This document shows, in pieces, positions 56,773 through 64,000 of a stretch of DNA of 64,000 bases. Origin of the DNA: an uncultured Paracoccaceae bacterium (GTDB taxonomy: Bacteria > Pseudomonadota > Alphaproteobacteria > Rhodobacterales > Rhodobacteraceae); the NCBI GenBank assembly GCA_947503965.1, contig CANNFU010000002.1:124001-188000 (forward strand), read 5' to 3'. A program made the position numbers and the translations under genes. Below the pieces are notes generated by a model that saw nothing but the letters and a program-made list of their open reading frames with translations, was not told the DNA's origin and did not search any database. Position 1 is the stretch's first letter, and every line of letters begins with the position of its first letter.

Positions 56773-56900
56773 ACCTTCGTTCCCACACTGCTCAGTGCGG
56801 GAACCTGGCCCAACGCGGCGTTCCCGCTATTCTGTTAATGTAGGACTATATATCGCGTCAGAATTGTGACAACCCCCACAATATGCGGCAAAAAAAGCAG

Positions 56901-57626
56901 TTACTGCAGCGCCGTTTCATGTGTGTTGACGCTGCGCAGCATGACCTGCGCGGGGCCGCGCAGTTTCGCCAGATCAAGCGCCTGCTGCACGCTTTGCATC
57001 AGCCGCTCTAACGGTGTCCAGCCATCTGCCACGACAACGCCGACAGATACGGTTGCGTGCAGGATGCCATCATGCGTGACGACCTGCACACCTTTGCTGA
57101 GCTGATCTGCAATATCGCGACCGCGTTCAATAGGTGCTCCGGGCAGGTAAATTCCGAACACTGCGCCATCAAGGCGACCGACAATATCTGTTGAATTCGT
57201 AATTTCGCGACAGCGTTGCGCCAGTGCCATCAGGCAAAGTTGTGCCGCATGTGCGCCGCTGACATCATTCACCTTCTTGAAATGATCGAAATCAAGCATC
57301 AGCAACACCCCACTTTGTGGCAGGGCGCGTGTAAACCGCTGCAAAAAGGTTTGCCTGTTCGTCAGGCCAGTGATTCCATCAACCTGTCCGATTTTGCGCA
57401 TCCGATCACCTGTCTGGCTGAGCCTGATCAGAACCAGAACGGGAATCATGACAAGCAGGAACACAACAGCGCCGACGATCGCGACATGCACAAAGAAGGG
57501 ATCAGGACCCAGAGTGTTGGCAAGAATGCTTAACCCCGTGGCCGCGCCAAAAAGGCCGATCAACGCGAGCAGACGTTTTGTTGATATTTCAGGGGCAAGC
57601 GGGGCGATGCTTTGCAAGGGAACCAT
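56901..57626 (-). CDS. Degenerate GGDEF-domain membrane protein
   Basis: About 241 residues from the ATG at 57626. Two membrane helices (about 18-36 and 44-68) precede a diguanylate-cyclase fold: Asp-Gly-Ile-Thr-Gly-Leu-Thr-Asn-Arg (83-91) and Leu-Asp-Phe-Asp-His-Phe-Lys-Lys-Val-Asn (111-120). At the catalytic GGDEF site the sequence is Arg-Leu-Asp-Gly-Ala-Val-Phe (151-157), so the metal-binding acidic residues are gone. It probably binds GTP or a partner rather than making c-di-GMP. A weak hairpin with seven T lies at its stop codon. Confidence 0.8.
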   Translation of the reverse strand: MVPLQSIAPLAPEISTKRLLALIGLFGAATGLSILANTLGPDPFFVHVAIVGAVVFLLVMIPVLVLIRLSQTGDRMRKIGQVDGITGLTNRQTFLQRFTRALPQSGVLLMLDFDHFKKVNDVSGAHAAQLCLMALAQRCREITNSTDIVGRLDGAVFGIYLPGAPIERGRDIADQLSKGVQVVTHDGILHATVSVGVVVADGWTPLERLMQSVQQALDLAKLRGPAQVMLRSVNTHETALQ

Positions 57627-57810
57627 AATTATCTCACTCTCTAACGGCACATAACTGCGCCGCATATGAATTAAAAAATCTGACCGTTTTATTAACGTTA
57701 CAAATAAACTTCACACAGGGATGTCGGATCAAAATTACCCGACACTTTCATAAAACATGACGCCTGAACTGATTCTATGCAACCATAAGGTGCAAGAGTG
57801 GCGGCAAAAC

Positions 57811-58479
57811 TTATGACATTCCCAACCTATCACGCATGAACGCAAGGGCAACCTGCAAGCCATCTGGCGCGATGCCGTGGCCGGTGCCCTTCATAATATG
57901 GGCATAGACCTCTTTCCAACCAGCCCCTTGCAAGGCTTCTGCGGCCTGTGGCAACGATTGTGGTGGTACCACATCATCCTGATCGCCGTGGATCAATAAG
58001 ACCGGCGGACGGCTTACCGCCTCATCGGCCAGCAACTCAGGCTCCAGCAAACGCCCGGAGAATGCGACAATCCCCGCAATCGGGTCTTCGCGGCGCGGCA
58101 CGACATGCAGCGCCATCATGGTACCTTGGGAAAAGCCCAGAACGATCACCTGTTCAGGCAGCAAATCTTCATCAACCATGACACCTGTCAGAAACGCATC
58201 CAGATCATCCGCCGCACGGTCAAGACCCTGACGCGATTCCTCTTCGCTTGATCCGTCGATCCATGGGATCGGAAACCACTGAAACCCCATCGGGGCGCCC
58301 ACGCAGGCCTCTGGCGCATCGGGGGCAATGAAAAGCGTATCGGGCATGTGCTCGCCCAACGGGTCGGCGAGCCCGATCAGATCGGCCGCATTGGCCCCGT
58401 AGCCATGCAAAAACACCACGCAGGACCGTGTTTCGCCCGATACCGGTTCTTTTCTTTGTGACTCTAACGCGCGTGTCAT
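57811..58479 (-). CDS. Phospholipase/carboxylesterase (alpha/beta hydrolase)
   Basis: About 222 residues from the ATG at 58479, which overlaps the glycosylase stop as ATGA. The esterase D/carboxylesterase fold shows Phe-Leu-His-Gly-Tyr-Gly-Ala (oxyanion), nucleophile Ser in Gly-Phe-Ser-Gln-Gly, Asp in Gly-Asp-Gln-Asp-Asp and the final His in Gly-His-Gly-Ile. It is cytosolic. Substrate is unknown; members act on small acyl esters. Confidence 0.85.
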   Translation of the reverse strand: MTRALESQRKEPVSGETRSCVVFLHGYGANAADLIGLADPLGEHMPDTLFIAPDAPEACVGAPMGFQWFPIPWIDGSSEEESRQGLDRAADDLDAFLTGVMVDEDLLPEQVIVLGFSQGTMMALHVVPRREDPIAGIVAFSGRLLEPELLADEAVSRPPVLLIHGDQDDVVPPQSLPQAAEALQGAGWKEVYAHIMKGTGHGIAPDGLQVALAFMRDRLGMS

Positions 58480-59105
58480 CGGATGCCTTCCCGTTGTTTG
58501 TTGTGCTTGTAGTAGGCCCACATGATCCGGGCTGCAACCGACCGCCAGGGTGCCCAATCAGCCGCCATGGCGCGCAGGGTCTTTTCGTTGGGGCGTTCCG
58601 GCAGATCAAAAATCAGTCTGGCGGCTTCTTGCAGCGCAAGATCACCGGGGGCGAAAACATCCGCGCGGCCAAGCGAAAACATCACATAAATCTCGGCCGT
58701 CCATGTGCCGATACCGGGAACGCGCGTCAGATCTCTGATCACGTCGGATGCAGGCATGTTGCGCAACGCGGCAAAATCAATATCTGCAGCGGCAAGCGCC
58801 TGCGCATAGCGCGCCTTTTGACGGCTGAGACCAAGGGCACGCAGATCATCCTCGGTCACGCGGACGACAGCATCGGCGTCGGTCATGCCCGCCGTCTCAA
58901 GCCGCGCCCAGATCGCGTTGGCCGATGCCACGCTGACCTGCTGGCTGACAATCGCGCTGAGCAATTGCGCGAATCCATCCGGTTTCAGGCGCAATGGCAG
59001 CGGCGGCAGATCAGTCATGGCCCTTGCGAACGCCGAATGTTGTGCACACAGCCATACCGCCCCTTCGCGCACGCAGGCATCTGTCTGAATAATCCGCTCT
59101 TTCAC
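58476..59105 (-). CDS. DNA-3-methyladenine glycosylase II family (AlkA-type)
   Basis: About 209 residues from a GTG at 59105 that overlaps the cobK stop (GTGA); an upstream TTG at 59120 is also in frame. The helix-hairpin-helix Gly-Pro-type loop (Leu-Thr-Arg-Val-Pro-Gly-Ile-Gly-Thr-Trp-Thr-Ala-Glu) and the catalytic Asp that follows (Arg-Ala-Asp-Val-Phe) are present. It removes alkylated bases in base-excision repair. It sits between cobK and the esterase in one overlapping run. Confidence 0.9.
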   Translation of the reverse strand: MKERIIQTDACVREGAVWLCAQHSAFARAMTDLPPLPLRLKPDGFAQLLSAIVSQQVSVASANAIWARLETAGMTDADAVVRVTEDDLRALGLSRQKARYAQALAAADIDFAALRNMPASDVIRDLTRVPGIGTWTAEIYVMFSLGRADVFAPGDLALQEAARLIFDLPERPNEKTLRAMAADWAPWRSVAARIMWAYYKHNKQREGIR

Positions 59106-59824
59106 AGGGTCTTTACCCAACCGACGGCGGCATCAACGGTTTCCACGATGGGCCAATCACCCTGCGCGGGGCGCGCCAGCATCAGGACCGGGATTTGGAG
59201 CCGATTGGCCGCCGTCAGCTTTGTGCGGCTCGCCGCGCCGCCTGCGTTCTTGACCACCAGCCAGTCGATCTGGCGGTGCTTGAACAATGTGATTTCGTCT
59301 TCAACTGAAAACGGTGGTCGTCCGATCAGAAACTCGCCTTCTGCAAAAGGGAACGGACCGTTTGGTGGGTCGATCTGCCGGCAAATGACATAACGGCCTG
59401 TCAGATTGCTGAACCGTTCCAGCGATTGACGCCCGGTTCCCAAAAACACGGTCGCGCCGATAGGGATGTGTTTTGCGGCCTCTTCCTCTGTATTGATCAG
59501 GGTCCAGTTATCGCCCGGTTCTGGCGTCCAGCCGGGGCGCAGGAATTGCAGGAAAGGTATCTGCTTTTCTGCACAGATACGGGCGGTTCTCGCGGTAATC
59601 CGATGCGCATAAGGATGTGTTGCGTCCAAAACGGCGGTGATCCCGGTGGTGGACAGATACTGGCAAAACCCCGCCGCGCCGCCAAACCCACCCACACGGG
59701 TCGGAATGGGCAACGCTTCAGGCGCGCGCGTGGCACCCGCCATGGACGCAATCGCGTCCGTTCCCGCGAGCCGTTCGGCGATGCGACGTGCGTCCCCCGT
59801 GCCTGCGAGCAATAGCAGTGTCAT
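59102..59824 (-). CDS. cobK: Precorrin-6A reductase
   Basis: A 240-residue NADPH-dependent enzyme of corrin ring synthesis: Leu-Leu-Ala-Gly-Thr-Gly-Asp-Ala-Arg start, Asp-Ala-Thr-His-Pro-Tyr-Ala, and Leu-Val-Val-Lys-Asn-Ala-Gly-Gly near the end. Its ATG overlaps the cbiD stop, and its stop overlaps the glycosylase start. Confidence 0.92.
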   Translation of the reverse strand: MTLLLLAGTGDARRIAERLAGTDAIASMAGATRAPEALPIPTRVGGFGGAAGFCQYLSTTGITAVLDATHPYAHRITARTARICAEKQIPFLQFLRPGWTPEPGDNWTLINTEEEAAKHIPIGATVFLGTGRQSLERFSNLTGRYVICRQIDPPNGPFPFAEGEFLIGRPPFSVEDEITLFKHRQIDWLVVKNAGGAASRTKLTAANRLQIPVLMLARPAQGDWPIVETVDAAVGWVKTL

Positions 59825-60864
59825 GGCCCCGCCCGCCCGATAATCGTTCCGGCCCGGTCAATAACGACCACATCAAAACTGATCTGGTCGGTTTGCGCCC
59901 GCAAACGCGCAAGCCCTTGTTCGGCAATGGCACTGGCCAATGGCGCACCTGCAATTTCATAAGCCTCAAGCGCCGTGTTCGCGGCGGCAAGGCGCGGGTC
60001 GTTCATCATCTTTGCAAGTCCGGCAAAATCAACCTGGCTGCGGCTGGAATGCAAATCCATCGCGCCTTGTGCCAGCTTTGTCATCTTCCCGATGCCACCG
60101 CCGACGGTGACATGCGTAACCGGATGTTTCACAAGATATTTCAGCATGCCACCGGCGAAATCCCCCATATCCAGCATGGCATGATCGGGCAGACCATAGA
60201 GGGCTTGCACCGTCTTTTCCGACGTCGCGCCGGTGCAGCCTGCCACATGTGTCAGCCCATCGGCGCGCGCCACGTCAATCCCGCGATGGATGGAGGCAAT
60301 CCAGGCCGCACAGCTGAACGGACGCACCACCCCGGTTGTCCCAAGGATCGACAGACCACCGATAATGCCCAGACGGGGGTTCCAGGTTTTCTGGGCAATC
60401 TCACGCCCACCGGGGACCGAGATTTCGACTGTAACATCAGCTGGTTGGCCGAAATGCGCAGCAGCCTCCGCCACAACATCGCTGATCATCTGCCGGGGAA
60501 CGGGATTGATGGCAGGCTCGCCCACAGCAATCAGTAACCCGGGCTTTGTGACGGTGCCAACACCCTCACCTGCCCTAAAAACCACACCAACGGCCGAGGC
60601 AGACACGCGCACCACAATCAGCGCGCCATGGGTCACGTCCGGGTCGTCGCCTGCATCCTTGGTAATCCCCACCTCGGCCCAGCCATCGCCTGCGTTTTGC
60701 AGGGCAAGCGGAAAAACAGGCTTCTCGCCCTTCGGCAGGGTGATTTGCACCGCATCGGGAAACGCGCCCCCCCACAGCCGCATGAGCGCCGCCTTGGTCG
60801 CAGCGGTCGCGCAGGCCCCTGTGGTCCAACCGCGCCGTAACTCGCCTGTGGGTTTTCTTGTCAT
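59821..60864 (-). CDS. cbiD: Cobalt-precorrin-5B C1-methyltransferase CbiD
   Basis: About 347 residues from the ATG at 60864. Conserved: Arg-Arg-Gly-Trp-Thr-Thr-Gly-Ala-Cys-Ala-Thr-Ala-Ala, and His-Val-Ala-Gly-Cys-Thr-Gly. In alphaproteobacteria CbiD occurs beside aerobic-type cob genes as in this cluster. It is divergent from cobA and heads the cbiD-cobK-glycosylase-esterase run. Confidence 0.92.
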   Translation of the reverse strand: MTRKPTGELRRGWTTGACATAATKAALMRLWGGAFPDAVQITLPKGEKPVFPLALQNAGDGWAEVGITKDAGDDPDVTHGALIVVRVSASAVGVVFRAGEGVGTVTKPGLLIAVGEPAINPVPRQMISDVVAEAAAHFGQPADVTVEISVPGGREIAQKTWNPRLGIIGGLSILGTTGVVRPFSCAAWIASIHRGIDVARADGLTHVAGCTGATSEKTVQALYGLPDHAMLDMGDFAGGMLKYLVKHPVTHVTVGGGIGKMTKLAQGAMDLHSSRSQVDFAGLAKMMNDPRLAAANTALEAYEIAGAPLASAIAEQGLARLRAQTDQISFDVVVIDRAGTIIGRAGP

Positions 60865-60964
60865 TGGCGGGACTATAGGCAGCCATATCAATGCCGCCAA
60901 TCGACAATTGGCGGTCGTTTGTCATCTTTCCAAGCCGTGCTGCGCGCGGCATAAAGAGGCCATG

Positions 60965-61813
60965 ATGAATGCGATCCCCCTTCCGACACATAGCTGGCCG
61001 CGGTTAGAGCCAGGCTGGGTCTGGCTGTGCGGCGCAGGCCCTGGCGACCCCGGCCTTTTGACGCTGCATGCCGCCAATGCGTTGCGGCAGGCGGATGTGG
61101 TGATCTATGATGCGCTGGTGCAGGAACAGATCCTTGATTGGGCACCACAGGCCGAACATATCTACGCCGGCAAACGGGGCGGCAAACCCTCTGCCAAACA
61201 GCGCGATATATCCTTGCATCTGGTCGAACTCGCGCGTGCGGGTAAAAAGGTGCTGCGCCTGAAAGGCGGCGACCCGTTTGTATTCGGACGCGGCGGTGAA
61301 GAGGCGCAGACGCTTGTCCAGCACGGCATCCCGATCCGGATCATCCCCGGCATCAGCGCAGGCATCGGCGGTCTGGCCTATGCGGGCATCCCTGTCACCC
61401 ACCGGGACGTGAACCAATCGGTCACCTTCGTCACCGGGCATGACCAGTCGGGCAACACGCCCGGCTCGCTCGACTGGGCCAGCATTTCCAAAGGATCGCA
61501 GGTCATCGTGATCTATATGGGCATGAAACACATCGCCCAGATTGCGGGGCACCTGATCGCCGCCGGACGCAGCCTGCACGAACCGGTCGCCGTGGTCACC
61601 ACCGCCACGACCGACGACCAGCAGGTACTTGAAACCACGCTCGGCACCATCGTCGATGACATCGCAGCCGCCGCACTCGAACCGCCTGCCATCATCTGCG
61701 TGGGTCAGTCCGTACTGATGCGGCAGGTCCTCGACTGGCAAGGTCAGGCCGCAGGCGAGGCACCGCGCAACCTCGACCCTCTCGGGCGGGGCCGGCCTGC
61801 CGAATCCGCCTGA
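60965..61813 (+). CDS. cobA: Uroporphyrinogen-III C-methyltransferase
   Basis: About 282 residues; of two adjacent ATGs the second (60965) is five bases after AGAGG. It has Trp-Leu-Cys-Gly-Ala-Gly-Pro-Gly-Asp-Pro-Gly-Leu-Leu-Thr, Leu-Lys-Gly-Gly-Asp-Pro-Phe-Val-Phe-Gly-Arg-Gly and Ala-Gly-Ile-Pro-Val-Thr-His-Arg. It makes precorrin-2, the branch to B12 and siroheme. Upstream divergence from cbiD is 100 bp; no cobalamin riboswitch is visible there. Confidence 0.93.
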   Translation: MNAIPLPTHSWPRLEPGWVWLCGAGPGDPGLLTLHAANALRQADVVIYDALVQEQILDWAPQAEHIYAGKRGGKPSAKQRDISLHLVELARAGKKVLRLKGGDPFVFGRGGEEAQTLVQHGIPIRIIPGISAGIGGLAYAGIPVTHRDVNQSVTFVTGHDQSGNTPGSLDWASISKGSQVIVIYMGMKHIAQIAGHLIAAGRSLHEPVAVVTTATTDDQQVLETTLGTIVDDIAAAALEPPAIICVGQSVLMRQVLDWQGQAAGEAPRNLDPLGRGRPAESA

Positions 61814-61847
61814 CTATGCTTATCATTTTGCCAAAAATACTCCCGCC

Positions 61848-61867
61848 GGAGGCAGCACAACGCCTCC
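61848..61867. repeat. Short stem-loop upstream of cobB
   Basis: GGAGGC (61848-61853) pairs with GCCTCC (61862-61867) over eight bases. It lies just before the AAGGG ribosome site of cobB (61870-61874), so it may limit translation. An AAAATACTCCCGCC stretch precedes it. Function inferred only. Confidence 0.4.
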
Positions 61868-61874
61868 GCAAGGG

Positions 61875-63122
61875 ATGAGCTTCATCATTGCCGCCCCGGC
61901 CTCGGGCAGCGGCAAGACCACCATCACCCTCGGTCTTCTGCGCGCTCTCAGCCGCACCCGAACCGTGCGCGCCGCCAAATCCGGCCCCGACTACATCGAT
62001 CCACGCTTTCACGAGGCCGCATGCGGGCAGCCTTGCCTGAACCTTGACGCATGGGCGATGACGCCTGACCGCATCAAGGCGCTTGCCGCGGGGTCCGACC
62101 CGCTGATCATCGAGGGCGCGATGGGTCTTTTCGATGGTGCCCCGCCTGACAGCAAAGGGGCGACAGCGGATCTGGCCCGGATCCTCGGGTTGCCTGTGGT
62201 GCTGGTTGTCGATGCCGCAAAGATGGCCGGTTCCGTCGCGCCCTTGGTCAAAGGTTTCATGGATTATGATCCGCGCGTCAGGATTGCCGGGGTCATCCTG
62301 AACAATGTCGGCTCTGCCCGCCATGAAACAATGCTGCGGCACGCCCTGTCAGGGATCACGATTTTTGGCGTGCTGCCCCGCAATCCCGCGCTCGCCCAGC
62401 CTTCACGCCATCTTGGACTGGTTCAGGCGCAAGAACGCGATGATCTGCTGGCCTTTCTGGATCAGGCAGCGGATCTGGTATCTGAAACCATCGACATCAC
62501 CGCCTTGCTCGGGACTGATGAGACCGCATTGAAGCCACAGCAAAGCCAGAGGATCGCACCACCGGCCCAACGGATTGCAATTGCAGAGGATGCGGCATTT
62601 GCTTTCACCTATCCGCATATCCTGTCTGATTGGCGCGCTGCGGGTGCGCAGATCAGTTTTTTCTCGCCGCTGGCAAATGAAGCACCAGCGGATGCTGATT
62701 TCATGTATCTTCCGGGCGGTTATCCAGAGCTGTATGCAGGCCGTCTGGCGAATAACTCGGTCTTTCTTGACGGCTTACGCAGCACAAATGCGACGATATA
62801 TGGGGAATGCGGCGGATACATGGTTCTGGGGGACACCCTGACAGACGTAGACGGGGTCATCCACCGCATGGCCGGTCTGCTGCCGCTTCAGACATCCTTT
62901 GCGGATCGCAAACTGCATCTGGGCTACCGGTCATTGCGCGCAACCAAGGGACCTTTCACGGGGCAATGGACCGGGCATGAATTCCACTATGCCACGACGC
63001 AACGCGCGGATGGCACCCCGCTTTTTGACGCCACCGATGCCGAAGGGGCCAACCTGTCCCCCATGGGCTTGATCCAGAACAATGTCTCCGGCTCTTTCGC
63101 CCATATCATCGACGCCGGATGA
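61875..63122 (+). CDS. cobB: Cobyrinic acid a,c-diamide synthase
   Basis: A 415-residue amidotransferase. The N-terminal ATP-binding domain has Ala-Pro-Ala-Ser-Gly-Ser-Gly-Lys-Thr-Thr and Gly-Ala-Met-Gly-Leu-Phe-Asp-Gly. The C-terminal class I glutaminase has the Cys nucleophile in Gly-Glu-Cys-Gly-Gly-Tyr and a His in Gly-His-Glu-Phe-His. It amidates two side chains of the corrin ring. It follows cobA by 61 bp. Confidence 0.93.
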   Translation: MSFIIAAPASGSGKTTITLGLLRALSRTRTVRAAKSGPDYIDPRFHEAACGQPCLNLDAWAMTPDRIKALAAGSDPLIIEGAMGLFDGAPPDSKGATADLARILGLPVVLVVDAAKMAGSVAPLVKGFMDYDPRVRIAGVILNNVGSARHETMLRHALSGITIFGVLPRNPALAQPSRHLGLVQAQERDDLLAFLDQAADLVSETIDITALLGTDETALKPQQSQRIAPPAQRIAIAEDAAFAFTYPHILSDWRAAGAQISFFSPLANEAPADADFMYLPGGYPELYAGRLANNSVFLDGLRSTNATIYGECGGYMVLGDTLTDVDGVIHRMAGLLPLQTSFADRKLHLGYRSLRATKGPFTGQWTGHEFHYATTQRADGTPLFDATDAEGANLSPMGLIQNNVSGSFAHIIDAG

Positions 63123-63164
63123 TCACCCATTGCAAGCAATGACGCGCGGGCGTACCGATACGAC

Positions 63165-64000
63165 ATGACCTATACCGACGATACGCGCGCGAAACGCAAT
63201 GTTGCCGTTCTGGTGATGGCGCAGGCAATTCTGGGTGCGCAATTACCGATGATCTTTGTGATCGGCGGCCTTGCAGGCAGCCAACTGGCAACCAATCCGT
63301 GCCTTGCGACGCTACCCATTTCATTCATCGTCTTCGGGTCGATGACAACGGCCCCCTGGATCAGTCCGCTGATGCAGCGCAATGGCCGCAGATTCGGGTT
63401 CTTTCTTGGGGCCTTTGCGGGGGCAACAGGTGCCTTGGTGGCTGCTTACGGGCTATATACAAGTTCGTTCATCATGCTCTTGGCCGGATCATATCTGACC
63501 GGTATCTATATGTCTGCGCAGGGTTTTTACCGGTTTGCTGCGACTGACACCGCGTCTGAAGCCTTCCGGCCCAAGGCGATTTCTTATGTCATGGCAGGTG
63601 GTTTGCTGTCAGCCATTGTCGGCCCGCAACTCAACAAACTGGTGCAGGACGCATTTGTTGTGCCTTTTCTTGGGACTTATGTCGCTATCGCGGTCCTGAA
63701 CCTTGTCGGCATGCTCTTGTTCTTCTTTCTGGACCTTCCCAAAGGCAGCAAGTCAGAGCCGGAAACCACCGTGATCAAGGGCCGCAGCCGGCGGGAATTG
63801 CTGCGTGATCCGCGCATCGTCGTGGCTATCATTTGCGGCATGGTATCATATTCGCTGATGAACCTTGTCATGACCTCCACCCCGCTTGCCGTGGTCGGTT
63901 GCGGCTTTACGACCAACAATGCCAATGACATCGTGTCGGCCCATGTGCTGGCCATGTTTGCGCCGTCCTTTTTCACCGGTCATCTGATCGCGCGGTTCGG
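63165..64000 (+). CDS. MFS transporter, 3' end outside window
   Basis: The frame is open from the ATG at 63165 to the window edge (at least 278 residues). Eight or so hydrophobic helices are visible (Val-Leu-Val-Met-Ala-Gln-Ala-Ile-Leu-Gly start). A central loop has Lys-Gly-Arg-Ser-Arg-Arg-Glu-Leu-Leu, consistent with the inter-domain loop of the major facilitator superfamily. Substrate unknown. It is unlikely to be part of B12 synthesis, though it lies 42 bp after cobB. Confidence 0.8.
   Translation, partial: MTYTDDTRAKRNVAVLVMAQAILGAQLPMIFVIGGLAGSQLATNPCLATLPISFIVFGSMTTAPWISPLMQRNGRRFGFFLGAFAGATGALVAAYGLYTSSFIMLLAGSYLTGIYMSAQGFYRFAATDTASEAFRPKAISYVMAGGLLSAIVGPQLNKLVQDAFVVPFLGTYVAIAVLNLVGMLLFFFLDLPKGSKSEPETTVIKGRSRRELLRDPRIVVAIICGMVSYSLMNLVMTSTPLAVVGCGFTTNNANDIVSAHVLAMFAPSFFTGHLIARF

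Noticed and set aside
60864..60965. Cobalamin riboswitch between cbiD and cobA
   Set aside because: The gap is only 100 bp and shows no B12-box-like conserved core; too short for the usual aptamer.

Overview
The window is one stretch of chromosome from a marine Rhodobacteraceae alphaproteobacterium (Roseobacter group). Support for this comes from the gene content and order: the lptF-lptG-lptD-surA-pdxA-rsmA string, CckA, a DUF4167 protein, the aglEFGAK sugar operon with aglR, the tetrahydrofolate/corrinoid C1 genes and the cobalamin genes. Base composition is fairly GC-rich. Assignments rest on reading motifs in the translated proteins and on neighbours; no database search was run.

Region 1 (1-6900) is accessory. 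It holds an RND-type membrane fusion lipoprotein with a divergent TetR regulator and two operator-like dyads between them. A second TetR regulator faces a small membrane operon ending in a deiodinase-like thioredoxin-fold protein. An integrase remnant follows. An AraC regulator then faces a Tat-exported short-chain dehydrogenase and a SnoaL-like secreted protein.

Region 2 (6901-20900) is core: holC and pepA, the overlapping envelope/translation operon lptF to rsmA, then DUF4167, prmC, prfA and DUF1499. Just after rsmA there is a short island that carries a 49-residue secreted-peptide gene and ends in a second, decayed copy of the rsmA 3' end.

Region 3 (20890-31100) begins with a phased TGTAC array beside an SH3 lipoprotein gene. 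It continues with a MerR/SDR pair, the glpD-glpK operon with divergent glpR, ppx-rlmE, and a C1 set (virulence-factor-domain protein, methylenetetrahydrofolate reductase, methyl-THF:corrinoid methyltransferase).

Region 4 (31100-42050) is carbohydrate uptake. aglE-F-G-A-K imports and hydrolyses alpha-glucosides. Divergent aglR-bgl-glk provides regulation, beta-glucoside hydrolysis and glucose phosphorylation. Glucose 6-phosphate can then enter the zwf-pgl-pgi operon at 52-56 kb.

Region 5 (42080-64000) holds cckA, an RsmB-like methyltransferase, guaB, a ZntB-like transporter, a VTT-like membrane protein, a corrinoid-activating ASKHA protein, tRNA-Gly(CCC) behind a second TGTAC array, ridA, a degenerate prepilin peptidase, zwf-pgl-pgi, an HNH protein, a degenerate GGDEF protein, an esterase, an AlkA-type glycosylase, cobK, cbiD, cobA, cobB and a partial MFS transporter.

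The signals that known gene families do not explain are the two near-identical TGTAC arrays, the rsmA 3'-end duplication with its secreted peptide, the paired perfect palindromes at convergent gene ends, and several enzymes missing catalytic residues.
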